Below are positions 1-9,590 of a stretch of DNA of 16,902 nt, in pieces. The notes beneath the pieces were generated by a model, which was not told the origin of the DNA, ran no database searches, and saw only the letters and a list, made by a program, of their open reading frames with translations. The position numbers were made by a program, and so were the translations under genes. Numbering within the stretch: the first letter of the stretch is position 1; each line of letters opens with the position of its first letter. This stretch comes from CAG-492 sp035388585 (GTDB lineage Bacteria; Bacillota; Clostridia; TANB77; CAG-508), in contig DAOOQE010000025.1 of assembly GCA_035388585.1 (NCBI GenBank), positions 1 through 16,902 on the forward strand, written 5' to 3'.

Positions 1-1392
1 AAATAAGTCATCTATTGAATTACAGTTTTCATCCTATATTTTAGAAATATCTATTTTGAATATGATATTGCTTGCTTTAAATTTCAAATTTTTATTATTT
101 TTCAAAGAATTATTAATAGGTACATGTTTTATTAAATCAAGTTGTGATTTATCTACACTATTTATATTATTAAAATCTTGTTGTATATTTTTTTTATAAC
201 ATTCAATATATGCAAATTCTTGATTGTATCTGAAATAATATAAAATTAATCTATTTTCTTTTTGCTAACTATAAACACTGTTTATATCTGGTGTAATATA
301 TAAATACATATAATTTTCATTTTCAAAATAAGATTGATAATACTATGATGTATAGTATATATTTTTCTTTTCTCTTTCCCCATTTATAAATGGAGAATAT
401 ATATCATTCTCTTCAAATTGTGGTTCTGTAAATTGAATGATTTTATCTTTGTAATTTATTATTTCTAACTAAATTTCTATAATATCATTTAATTCTATAT
501 CATATAAACATATAAAATTAAAGTTAAGTAGCTACCATTTTTCTTTGTATAACGTAACTTCTTGTACTTCTTCAAATATAATTAAGTTTTGATTTATGTT
601 TTTTATAACTAATTTAAATAGACATTTTTTATCTTCAAATACTCTTGTTTTTATTGTGTAATTAAATTTTTTTCCAGATTTTAATTTAAATTTGTTTCTT
701 ATATATAATTTTGAATTTGTATTAGTTTTTGGAATTGCTTCATAAATACTTTGCTCAGTATAATTTGTTAATTTTTTATGCGAAGTTAAATACCAATTAT
801 TTTGTGTATTCCAATTTTCCCATTTATCCCACTATATCTAACTGTTCTAAATTGTCTATATTTGATTATTTGTTTCATTTAATGACTAACAAAGTAATGG
901 GTTAAACTATCTTTTATCTTGATATAAATAATATTTCGAATCGATATAACCAAAAGAAATTAGTAAAGTATCTATATTCTAAGTTAATTCACCTTGAAGT
1001 GGCTCAAAAATATCAGTTTTGATTATCTACTCTGGGTCAGTATGAAAATCAATAAACTTTTCTGTTACTTTTAAAATATCATATTGCCTATTTTTTGATA
1101 AATTATAAATACTCTTTGCAGATGTTATACAAATATCTTTATTTTTCAAACGTATATCATTATATGGTATATAGAATCTATATATATAAGCTCTTATTTT
1201 TCTTATGTTAGTATCATTTAGAGTGGTTCTATAATCAATAACAGTATCATTTATAGTTATAACTGAGGTATTTTGTATTATTCCAAATGGGGATGCTGGA
1301 TTTATCTTTGCTTTTTTATCCTAAGTTTCTATATGTAATTGATTCATTACATTTTTTTTATTGTTAGTATATAAGAATACTGGAACATTCAT
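1..1392 (-). CDS. Tail protein with jelly-roll carbohydrate-binding-like module, 3' end missing
   Basis: 464 codons are visible and the frame is open at the window edge. Residues 1-175 are beta-rich, with YRFYIPYNDIRL and then FEPLQGELTQ. A tryptophan cluster IQWDKWENWNTQNNW spans residues 186-200. Residues about 225-335 look like a CBM4/9-type jelly roll: LYIRNKFKLKSGKKFNYTIK, then EVQEVTLYKEKWQLLNFNF with the usual W-x-x-L-x-F-x-F strand, and a closing FTEPQFEENDIYSPF, comparable to the family's x-E-x-Q-L-E-x-G-x-x-x-T-P-F ending. I infer sugar or cell-surface binding at the tail tip, though no catalytic domain is visible. Hand counts of glutamine codons here are 14 TAG, 18 CAA and no CAG. 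The start is set by GGAG and an in-frame TAA at 1396. Confidence 0.78.
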
Positions 1393-1403
1393 TTTTTAAT
1401 CAA

Positions 1404-1407
1404 CTCC
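1404..1407 (-). promoter_or_regulatory. Shine-Dalgarno GGAG for the leftmost gene
   Basis: GGAG lies 11 nt before the ATG at 1392-1390, in the 17-nt gap after TAA 1410. A TAA at 1396 in the same frame rules out an earlier start. Confidence 0.65.
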
Positions 1408-1409
1408 AA

Positions 1410-2453
1410 TTAAATTGTTGCTCCATTGATTTCCTAAATTACCTTATCATTATATATACAACTTGCTGGTATATTACTTGTGTAATATTTATAATTATTT
1501 AAGAACATTAGTGTATACCCATCTGATATATTTGCTAATGTATTTGATTTTTTATTCAAATTATTATTCTATGTTACTTCAATTGTTATATTTAATTTAT
1601 AATCAGTTAATGTAATTATTTTTTCTGAATTAAATATTTGCTTACTCTATGTTTTTTTTATATTTGGTATTATTTTATTCGGAATATTTTTGAAGCAAAA
1701 TTCTAATAAAGATTTTAAAATATATCTATAATTTATTTGATCGAGTTTTGTATATTCAATATCTATAAAATTTTCCATTACTGGTGTTATTATATCGGAT
1801 ATATTTATTTCATACAATTCAAATAAATATGGTTTTTTTACTAAAATATTTAACAGCATCTATTCTGAATTATCTATCAAATTTTGTGGTGTTGTTATGT
1901 AATCTCTATCATAATCTATTGTAATATTTAATTTATTGAAAGTAACATTTTTATTATATACTGGTGTTAACTTCTATTTTACATAATTTATTCTTTGAGG
2001 AATAAAAACAGTTTCTAATGCTGGACTAACATATTCCCATTGAAACTAATAATCATATGAAACTAATAGTTCATCTCTATATTTATTTGTTTCATCAAGT
2101 AATAATTTGTTTTCTGGCTAACTCATAAATGTTATTGAATTGTAGTCTGAATGAAGTATATGATAAGTTCTATTTAATTTAGTATTATATATACTTCTCT
2201 AATTAATAATTATTTTATCTTCATTTATATTTAAGAATATTAATTTATTTATGTATTCACTTATATTTTCAACCTTAACAAAATTCAAATTTTTTATATT
2301 AATAGTTTCAGTATAAGAAACACAATTAGATAAAATATAAGGAGTTATTCCAATTCTTTTTTTTATTGGAATTTTTGAAAATAATAGTATATTATAAAAA
2401 AAAGTATCTTGCATTTTCTATATGTCTTCGTAATTTATGTTGTCTAATATCAT
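1410..2453 (-). CDS. Unrecognised virion-type protein, 347 aa
   Basis: I do not recognise this protein. It begins MILDNINYEDIQKMQ and runs to TAA at 1410-1412. The sequence is mostly beta with Asn, Ile, Tyr and Lys dominating. Notable parts are a Y-D-Y-x-F-x-W-E-Y-V aromatic stretch near residue 140, a helical segment RYILKSLLEFCFKNIPNK near 255 and a beta-rich C-terminus ending in NDKVIQEINGATI. There is no signal peptide or membrane segment. The start at 2453 is preferred over a second ATG at 2414 because GGTG lies 8 nt before it and a TGA at 2460 closes the frame. The next gene's GGAG site starts just after its stop, so the two are probably translated together. By position it is a further tail or baseplate component. 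Confidence 0.72.
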
Positions 2454-2469
2454 TAAGAATCACCAGTAT

Positions 2470-3108
2470 TTAAATAATTTTAGGAGATTGTATCTTACTT
2501 GAAAATTTTATATTTAATTTTCTTTGATATAATGTTCCCAAATTTTTCTCTTTGATTAAAAACAAATTGTTACATGGTATATCATATATAATCCCAAATG
2601 TTTCCTAATCTATTTTATTAACATCTGTATCATTTACTGTAATATTATAATTTATTTCGTTAATATCTAAATAGGGTATAAATTTCAAGTAATCATCTGG
2701 GTCATAAATAGATATTTTTATTTTAAAAAAAGTATTTATAGGTAATAATATTTTTGGTATTTTATATAAAATTTTATCTTGTATTTCCTATTCAGTATAA
2801 ACTAAGTTTCCATCCTAATCAAATATATTTACTTTTATTGTCTATAACTATATAAATTTTGTTACATCAATAATATCTATATCTGTTACATTTGGATACT
2901 AAAAATTATAAATGTGTTCCCACATATTTAACTTATATAGTTTAAAAAATTCTTCTTCAATAGATTTTTTTGTTTTATATTTTATTAGTATTGTATTTAA
3001 TTCATTTTGTATATCTGTTTTTATTCCATTATTTATCATACTTAGTTTTTGGATAGATTTAACTTTTTTATTTAATTTGTTAATAAACAAATAATAAGTA
3101 TATTCCAT
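2470..3108 (-). CDS. Unrecognised protein after fibre C, 212 aa
   Basis: I do not recognise this protein. Residues 1-60 are lysine-rich and predicted helical (LNKKVKSIQKLSMINNGIK, KTKKSIEEEFFKLYKLN). Residues 70 to 212 are beta-rich with acidic turns such as VNIFDQDGNLVYTEQEIQ and IYDPDDYLKFIPYLDINE, and resemble a small beta-sandwich. It is similar in size to the 208-aa protein at 4766-5392 but I could not align the two. It starts at a good AGGAGT site and ends in TAA at 2470, 16 nt before the next gene. Its position suggests a fibre accessory, such as a chaperone or a joint between fibre and baseplate; this is inference only. Five or so glutamines, in the Q-L-Q and DQDG segments among others, are TAG-coded. 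Confidence 0.72.
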
Positions 3109-3115
3109 TTATTTT

Positions 3116-3121
3116 ACTCCT
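3116..3121 (-). promoter_or_regulatory. Shine-Dalgarno AGGAGT
   Basis: AGGAGT lies 7 nt before the ATG at 3108-3106, directly after the TAA of fibre C. One of the two most canonical ribosome sites in the window. Confidence 0.8.
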
Positions 3122-3125
3122 TTAA

Positions 3126-4769
3126 TTAGTTAATCAAAGTAGGCTAAGGTATTTCAGAAGAATTAAAAACTAAGTTTATTGGCCCACCAATAAACATAAT
3201 TGTAAAAGACTACATTGGTGTATTTTCTCTTTCCTCAACCTATATTGGAGATAATGTCCTACTACCAGTTTCATCAATTGGTATAATTCCAATATCAAAT
3301 GATACAATATAATTTTTATTCTAATTTGGATAAGTTATATTATCAATAACAATATCATAATATGGATCATTAGTAAACCATTCTCTATTTTCATTCTAAT
3401 CTATAAATTCAGACGTTGGTATTTCAAATGAATTTGGTGTAATTATTGGTATTATTATAAAATCACTTGTATTAAAATCATTTACTGTATCCATCTATAA
3501 TTTATACGCCTAATTAAATTCATTATACCAATCAGTAAAATCAAAAGTTAATCTATATAGTCCATTATCAACAGTTTCATCTTCTATTATACTCTATTTA
3601 GAAAAACATGTTCCAGTATAATAATGCTAATAGGAAATGAATAAGCTACCATTAATATTTTTTTGAGTTAAAAAATCCTAATACTGTTTTGACTATATGT
3701 GAGTTTTGTATTTTGTATTAATTTCATTTGGTTTTAATACAAAATCATCATGAAGCCTTGGAATTCTCTATAAATCTTGCACATCTACTGATGTTGTTTT
3801 AATATATTTTGAGTCGTGATTATGTGTTTGTATTACATATGTAATTGTATCATTTAAATATTTTAAAGTCTATGCATGTTTTAGTTGATTTGGTAAAACA
3901 TCTGGTTTTAATTGCAATGAACTATTTTCATCCATCTAATCATCTTCTGTTCTTGAAATATATTTGGGATGAAGTTCAGTTATTTTCAATATTGTTGTAT
4001 CATCAATATATTTTTTAGTCTACTAATGTAAATAATTTACTGGTTCATTACTTAATAATATATGATTTAATATTGTACCTTCCCCACTACCATTGTATTC
4101 ACCATTTATAGAAATATATTCTGTATGGAAATGATAATATTTTGATTCTATTTTATTTTTAAAATATTTAATATTCTACTAAATATTTGGATTAACCTAA
4201 TAGTTAGATATATCTTTTAATAATAATACACCTAACATTTCACCACCAGTTTTTTTCAAAAATATATTAGTTATATACGACGGATCAAAATATAATTTTA
4301 AATTATTTTCATTTTCATCAATAATTTTAAATTTTTTATTTTGCCTATCATATTTTATAATTTTGGTTTCTTTGTAATAATCAACATTTACATTAAATGA
4401 AATACTCTATGAATCTACAAGTTTTTGGTCTGCATTTATTTGTATTTTATTATTAGATATACCAATACTATTTGATTCTTGGGAAGTAATAATATCTGAA
4501 TTTATAAATGTAACATCATTCTATTTTAGTATATTCTATTGTGATTTAGTTTGATTTTGTAGATTTTCTATTAAAAAATTATCCTATTTTATATCAGATT
4601 CAACAATTGAACTTTCATACTATATTATATTTTTCTAATTTATATTATTCTAAATTAAATCACCACGAACTAATATGGATTCATTCTTGTTTTTTTCTAT
4701 ATTGTTTTGTTTTAATAATTTATTGTCAAATCCAGTATTCTTTAATAATTTAAACGATTGCTTATTCAA
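3126..4769 (-). CDS. Tail fibre protein C, paralogue of A and B, TTG start, 547 aa
   Basis: The N-terminal 120 residues are Gln/Asn/Ser-rich and probably elongated. Fibre motifs follow: FLKKTGGEMLGVLLLKD at about 170, YYHFHTEYISINGE at about 211, ELHPKYISRTE at about 265 and THNHDSKYIKTTSVD at 315, roughly 50 residues apart. This is the same period as in fibre A. The C-terminal domain matches the paralogues: DFTDWYNEFNQAYKLQ, SDFIIIPIIT and SFTIMFIGGPINL near the end. I infer a receptor-binding tail fibre. The start is TTG at 4769 with GGTGAG 5 nt upstream, overlapping the previous stop by 4 nt; the first in-frame stop above is TGA at 4776 and no ATG or GTG lies between. It ends in TAA at 3126, 17 nt before the next gene. 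Confidence 0.85.
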
Positions 4770-5392
4770 TTTAACTCACCCAATTTCTAATAAAAATTTA
4801 ATGGTATTATTAATGGCTTAATCAATTGTATATTAGTTGGTAATAACTTTATGTAATGAGTACCAGTATATTCAGAAGAAATATTTAAATTTATTGTCAT
4901 ATTGTTATTTATAAAATCTGATTTACTAATAAATATAATAGGTTTGTTTAATAACTATGAATCATCTTTTATTTTGAATGTTTTATAAAAATTTATAAAC
5001 TAAACATCTGACAAATCTTCATATTGTATTTGCAAATTATATTGTTGCCCAACATATAATATTTCTGAATCTATTTTATAAATAAATTTTGGTCTGTAAT
5101 AAAAATCAAGCAAATCTTTTATATATAAAAAATTATCAAAATTATTTAATAATTTATTTTCAATATTTTTTATTTTACTTTTTTTAAAAATGTTACTCAT
5201 TTCATATGATGTGTATACAGATTTATTACATGCTTTATTATCAATAGTAGAAATAGTTTTTAATTTTATTGATATAGAAAATGATGTATTATTAATATCT
5301 GTACCATTTGTAATTATTAAATAATTCATTATTATATTATATGTACTATCTGTAAAAATATAGTAAACCTTAGTTGGCTAATTTAATTCCAT
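4766..5392 (-). CDS. Unrecognised protein between fibres B and C, 208 aa
   Basis: I do not recognise this protein. It is rich in Ile, Asn, Lys and Tyr. It has an apparent beta-rich N-terminal half (YYIFTDSTYNII, SFSISIKLKTIS), a charged central helix (SNIFKKSKIKNIENKLLNNF) and a beta-rich end (GTHYIKLLPTNIQL). No signal peptide or membrane segment is visible. The start at 5392 is the only ATG with continuous upstream context: the previous gene's TAA is 1 nt before it and a TAA at 5402 closes the frame. The Shine-Dalgarno is weak, so translation is probably coupled. An internal ATG at 5329 is possible but has no better site. The TGA overlaps the TTG of the next gene. Its place between two fibre genes suggests a fibre accessory, connector or assembly factor, which is inference from position only. 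Confidence 0.72.
4775..4780 (-). promoter_or_regulatory. Shine-Dalgarno GGTGAG supporting a TTG start
   Basis: GGTGAG lies 5 nt before TTG at 4769-4767. That TTG overlaps the TGA of the upstream gene as TTGA. No ATG exists between the in-frame TGA at 4776 and this TTG. Confidence 0.7.
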
Positions 5393-5393
5393 T

Positions 5394-7037
5394 TTAAATT
5401 TTTACGCTATTGTCTAAAAAATCAACAAATGAATCATAATACTTGAACTAATACCCAATAGCTCCACCTATTAAATATATTCTAAAGTTCTAAAAATATC
5501 CAGAAGTTGCATAGCTTAAACTATAATTATTTTCTATATCATATATAATATCCTAAGAATTTAATTGCATATCTATAATATATCTTTTTGATTCATCTGG
5601 ATAATTCCACTTACCAAAATTAAATTTAGATTGCCCATGATAGCCTAAGTGTGGATATGAATTAATTTGATTACCTATGTTCCAAGTATTTTGTAACTAT
5701 TTGTTTGGTATAACAAAGTCTAATAAAGTTATAATTGGGAAAACAATAAAATTAGTAGTTGATAAGTTTAAATTTATTTTTTGTTTATAATACTCATACC
5801 AACCTGTTAAATCTATTGATGCTATTGTTTGCCCTTCGTTAATTGAATTACCTCTCATAAAATCATAATACCCAATAAATAATTTACCATAATTTGGTTT
5901 TTTTATTTTATCTATATACTATTTTATAACAGAATCGTTTGAATTTAATATTATATTATCTATATTATCATACGGTGTAGAATAATACAAATTAGAATTT
6001 ACAACATTTTTGAATTTATCTGTTCCAGTTATAGTATCACCAGTAGCTGATAAATTTGTTTCTTCCCACAAGTAATCATGATTATGATACTATTGTATAT
6101 TTACTACTTGCTTTAATCTTATAAATTCAGAATTAATATTCTAATCTTTACCCAAAGTAAAATAATTTTCTTTAATTGGATAATTTGGTTCGGATTCTGA
6201 TTCTTTTAATAATACATAATCCTAATTATGATTATGATTTGCAAAAATATTATATTTCTAATTCTAATATTCTAAATTCTACTAATGATTATTTTGTATG
6301 GGCTATTTTAATAATCTTAATGTACCGTTTATCTAAACTTCTTTTTCTATTCCATTAAATTTAAGATTTGTTGTATTTTCCATATTTCTTCCAGTATAAC
6401 TTATATATTTAGTATCATGATTTAACCCAGAACTTGAAGAAATATAATTATCTACATATTCTTTTGTTACCTATGAATATAAATTATTCTAAGACATCCG
6501 TTGCAAAATTACATAATCAACAGTATCTCCTGATTTATCTACACAACTATAAGAAAAATCAGTTATATCAGAATCAAATTCAACTTCTAAATAATTGTTT
6601 GATTCATCTTTCTAAACAAACTATTGTAAATCATTATCCCAACCTAAAAACTAAAATTTATCTTTAGAATGAAAAAAATCAAAACCAAAATCTGGCTCTA
6701 ATATAAACTCATTTCCAAAATTAAATATAATTTTATTCTATCGTATACAATTTTCTTTACTTTCAAATTTAATTGTATTTAAATATGTATAATCTTCTAA
6801 TAAATTCAGTATTGAATTAACTATCAAATCTATATTTATTTCAATATTACAATTAAATATAGAATTATTTAATTCCATTGTATTAGCAATTATCTAATCT
6901 AATGGTGAAATACCAATTTTCTAATTTTTTAATATATATATATTACCTGAATCAAAGGTTATATTTTTCTAATATTTAAAATTAAAATAAGACTATTTAA
7001 CTAAATGTACATTTGTATTTTTTAATAAATTAGACAT
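5394..7037 (-). CDS. Tail fibre protein B, paralogue of A, 547 aa
   Basis: The N-terminal third is beta-rich (FDSGNIYILKNQKIGISPLD). The centre holds fibre motifs: VTKEYVDNYISSSSGLNHD then TKYIS near residue 207, NHNHNQDY near 267 and HNHDYLWEETNLSATGDTIT from 318. The C-terminal 190 residues match fibres A and C in order: LTGWYEYYK, TNFIVFPIIT, and at the end YFQNFRIYLIGGAIGYQ. I infer a second receptor-binding fibre, or a second segment of one long fibre. The ATG at 7037 follows GGTG by 8 nt and a TGA lies 7 nt upstream in frame. The TAA at 5394 is 1 nt from the next ATG. Gln codons are often TAG, for example in QNNHQQNLEYQNQ. Confidence 0.86.
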
Positions 7038-7051
7038 AATTTTTCACCAAC

Positions 7052-8926
7052 TTAAAGTTCTATTGTATAATCATCAAAATTTGGATTAAAAATATTTGTT
7101 GTTTCATTTTGGCAATACAATGTATTTAGTAAATTAAATTCGTTATAAAGTGAACTTGGAATTCTTAAATCTCCATTATTATTTGTATCACTATTCCAAT
7201 TTTCTATAAATAAAGGCTAAGGTCCACCAATAAAATATATTCTAAAATTTACATATCCTGATGTTTGGTTAGACTATGCATACGTATTTCCTTCTTCTAT
7301 TTGATTTATTCCAAACTATCCAAGACGCAATTTAAATTTATACATACACTTTATTCCTTCAATTAAAGAATAATAATATGGTTTACATATTTTATAGTTT
7401 ATTAATTTATTTGTTCCTATACCTATTCCATCCTAACCTTTATATTGCCCTAAATTTGAATTTGTAAATCTTAGTGTTTTATATGTCACAATAGGAAAAA
7501 TAATATAACTATTTGCTTTACCATAAATCTATTTCAATTCTTCTGGAAGTAACTGATAATAAGCATTAAACCAATTTTCAAAATTAAAATCATATTCATA
7601 CATTTGACTAACCCAACCAAGATTTATATCTGTAAACTATAATTTGAAAAATCCATTAAATAATTTACCAGATATTAAATCTACATATTCTTTATTGGCA
7701 AAATCTTTTTCTCCTTCTGATGTAAATCGTGGAAGATTTTTTAAAAATATTTGCCCATTATATTCAACATAATTTGAATCTTCTAAATTTTTTGTTTTAA
7801 ACAAATAATTTGTATGATTATAATTATAAATATCTTGCTATTTTTTATCAACATCATATTTTGTCTACTATCTATTTTCCTCTGCCATTGTTAAAGCATC
7901 AAGATTAACATATTGTTTTTTATTTATTATTAAATTATTACTTAAAATTCCACCTGTTCTATTTATATATAGTGAATCATGATTGTGAGATTTTATTTTG
8001 TTATCCCAAGTTTCTTTATTTATCTATATTTTTTTATCAGATGAATCCCAATCTATCTGATAATTTAAATTTAACATTGAATCATTTATAAATTGTCCAC
8101 CAGTTTTTTTCAAATATACATCGTCATGATTATGCTAACCTATTGTAACGTTAAAATTATGTGATAGATAATCTATATAACCTTTAGTAACCTAATGTTT
8201 ATTATTTGTTATACTATTTTTTATTATTAATTCGCCACTCACATAACTACCAGTTGTACTTATAAATTTATCTTTATAATTCTACGGAGAATAAATAAAA
8301 GGAACTAATTGATTATTTTTATCAATACAATAAAACTACCACCCTTTATTACCATATTTCCAAACAAACTTTGGTGTATTTGTATTATTTTGTATTTCAA
8401 ACCCAATTTCTGAATTATCATTTTTTGCATTTATATTCAAAAAATCATTTAATATTTTTATATTATTTACTAATATACTATTCTACTTTAACTATTTAGT
8501 GTTTAATGATTTTAAGAATCGAGTTCTAATTTTACTTTCTATCTATTTTGTAAAATCATTAACTCCTCTCTATACTAATGTATATAATGTTGTATTCTAA
8601 TTAATGTGTGTATTTCCAGTTATTAAAATATTATTTGAAGTAATAGACAAGACTCCAGGCACAGTTAAACTTTCATATGTTATAAAATTTTTGTTTTTCC
8701 ATTTCTAACAATCAAAATTAAAAAATCTTAATGCTAAATAATTACTAAATTCTGGGGTTTCATATTCTTTAATAATTTTTAAAAATATAGGCATACTACA
8801 TCTATATAACAAGTAATCGTCTGAATTATATTGAATATTTATGTTTGATGCAATATTTGGAATAAATTTATGCTAAGTATCTTCAATATTTATAAATGAA
8901 CTAAATAAGTATGTATTTTTCTACAT
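7052..8926 (-). CDS. Tail fibre protein A with HNHD/TGG tandem repeats, 624 aa
   Basis: The N-terminal 150 residues probably include an attachment region and a beta-helix-like stretch (ILITGNTHINQNTTLY). Residues about 160-200 hold NDNSEIGFEIQ and KFVWKYGNKGWQFY, a pattern common in phage fibres (polar strand, then W-K-x-G-x-x-x-W-x-F). Residues 217-370 form tandem repeats of 48 to 57 residues: YKDKFISTTGSYVSG, HNHDDVYLKKTGG at 265 and HNHDSLYINRTGG at 314. NKEYVD leads into the C-terminal domain, which contains SYIIFPIVT and NFRIYFIGGPQP. That domain is shared with the proteins at 5394-7037 and 3126-4769. I infer a trimeric fibre whose C-terminal domain binds the receptor or caps the trimer. 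Start is ATG at 8926 (a TGA lies 7 nt upstream in frame); end is TAA. No adhesion target can be read from the sequence. Confidence 0.87.
7817..8278 (-). repeat. Protein-level tandem repeats in fibre A
   Basis: Three units of 48, 49 and 57 residues begin at residues 217, 265 and 314 of fibre A. Each opens with an aromatic motif followed by T-G-(S/G) and a hydrophobic strand such as GELIIKN or NNLIINK. The DNA is diverged, so these are old repeats. Confidence 0.8.
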
Positions 8927-8965
8927 TATTAATCACAAACCTTTAAAAACATGATGTGTAAAATA
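8927..8965 (-). other. Longest intergenic gap, 39 nt
   Basis: The gap between the 88-aa gene and the 624-aa fibre gene contains only an AAAGG ribosome-site candidate about 13 nt before the fibre ATG. I see no hairpin with a T-run and no convincing promoter. Every other gap is 24 nt or less. Confidence 0.6.
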
Positions 8966-9232
8966 TCAACCTAAAACTAACTACATTTTTATAATTTCTT
9001 TTTTTGTTTTTTGCTAACTCCATGTATTTGCTGTAGTTGTTTTTGAATCACTGCTTTCAGAATATTTCACCAACAACTCTTGAGAATTTTTTTTGACATA
9101 CAATTCGTTTGATGTATCATCAAATACTATTTCTCTTTCGCGAACATCTGTTGGTAACAACTGCCTATCACTTATTTTTGTTCGTAATTTAATAACCTAA
9201 TGATCATATATAAAACAAGGATTATTCTACAT
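8966..9232 (-). CDS. Small virion-associated protein, 88 aa, unrecognised
   Basis: It reads from ATG behind a GGGGG ribosome site to TGA at 8966-8968. Residues 14-45 (KLRTKISDRQLLPTDVRERE, then IVFDDTSNELYVKK) resemble the short beta-hairpin head modules found at the N-terminus of many phage fibres and tail appendages, in which a charged L-P-x-D-x-R-x-x-E-I stretch precedes F-D-x-x-x-x-x-L-Y-V. That is a weak likeness. The C-terminal 40 residues are hydrophilic (SSDSKTTTANTW) and look like a linker. It lies directly before the largest fibre gene, with a 39-nt gap, the longest in the window. A role as fibre adaptor is an inference only; it could also be a small capsid or baseplate decoration. 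Confidence 0.65.
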
Positions 9233-9241
9233 AATATTTTA

Positions 9242-9246
9242 CCCCC
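9242..9246 (-). promoter_or_regulatory. Shine-Dalgarno GGGGG for the 88-aa gene
   Basis: GGGGGT lies 9 nt before the ATG at 9232-9230, preceded on the minus strand by a long T-run. Same G-run type as at 9586-9590. Confidence 0.65.
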
Positions 9247-9256
9247 AAAAAAAAAA

Positions 9257-9574
9257 TTATAGTTCGATATATGAAATAGTAACTGTTATTCCAGGTTCAT
9301 TAGCAATCTATACCAATTTATCACCCTGTGATAAAATTAGTTTTTCTTGCTAAAAAGGTAATGTATCTCCCTATGGAATTGGAAATTCTTTTATTAAAAC
9401 ATTTGAATCATTCTAAATAGCTACGCCAGAAGGAACTGCATATAAACTAAACTTTTTTTCTATTGATAAATTAGTATTACAAAAAAATAGAGAAACAGAA
9501 GAAACTTCTTTACCAGACTATATTGGTCCAAGTATTGTTGTAATACTTGTTTGAATTTGAGTATTTATTATCAT
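9257..9574 (-). CDS. Small beta-sandwich virion protein, 105 aa
   Basis: The protein looks complete and folded as one beta domain. It begins with I-I-N-T-x-I-x-T-S-I-T-T-I, followed by SLFFCNTN, SLYAVPSG, LPFQQEKLILSQGDKLVQ and a terminal ITVTISYIEL. This strand order resembles a small structural protein common in T4-like and other tailed phages (N-terminal T-T-V/I strand, C-N, L-Y-x-V-P-x-G, a G-D-T turn, E-K-L-x-L-x-x-G-D and a closing T-V-S-Y strand). The likeness is from memory, not a search. In those phages it is a virion or tail-associated component of uncertain exact role; here it lies among fibre genes, so a baseplate or fibre-associated role is inferred. It starts at an ATG behind GGGGG and ends in TAA. 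Several Gln positions are TAG. Confidence 0.72.
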
Positions 9575-9585
9575 ATCAAAAATTA

Positions 9586-9590
9586 CCCCC
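9586..9590 (-). promoter_or_regulatory. Shine-Dalgarno GGGGG after a TAA stop
   Basis: The minus strand reads TAAGGGGG, with the TAA ending the 399-aa gene, followed 11 nt later by the ATG at 9574-9572. A G-run stands in for the usual GGAGG. Confidence 0.65.

Noticed and set aside
2912..3094. Plus-strand ORF of 60 codons
   Set aside because: It lies antisense within the 212-aa gene, has no ribosome site and a biased composition expected of a shadow. The other plus-strand ORFs at 6176-6358 and 6434-6667 lie inside fibre B in the same way.
5000..5329. A short standard-code ORF of 109 codons taken as a gene of its own
   Set aside because: It is the TAG-free inner part of the 208-aa gene at 4766-5392; its end is an in-frame TAG and the frame goes on to TGA at 4766.
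3126..7037. Fibres B and C both have 1644 nt, as if a direct duplication
   Set aside because: The N-terminal halves do not align and motif positions differ, so the equal length seems coincidental; only the C-terminal domain and motif type are shared.
7970..8140. HNH endonuclease, suggested by repeated H-N-H
   Set aside because: The motif recurs as HNHDxxY with T-G-G at about 50-residue spacing in fibre proteins and lacks the beta-beta-alpha metal spacing of HNH nucleases.
3126..8926. Diversity-generating retroelement acting on the fibre C-termini
   Set aside because: There is no reverse transcriptase gene and no template/variable repeat pair at DNA level in this window.
8927..8965. Promoter or terminator in the longest gap
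   Set aside because: 39 nt of AT-rich sequence with no paired -35/-10 match that stands out from the background and no stable hairpin.
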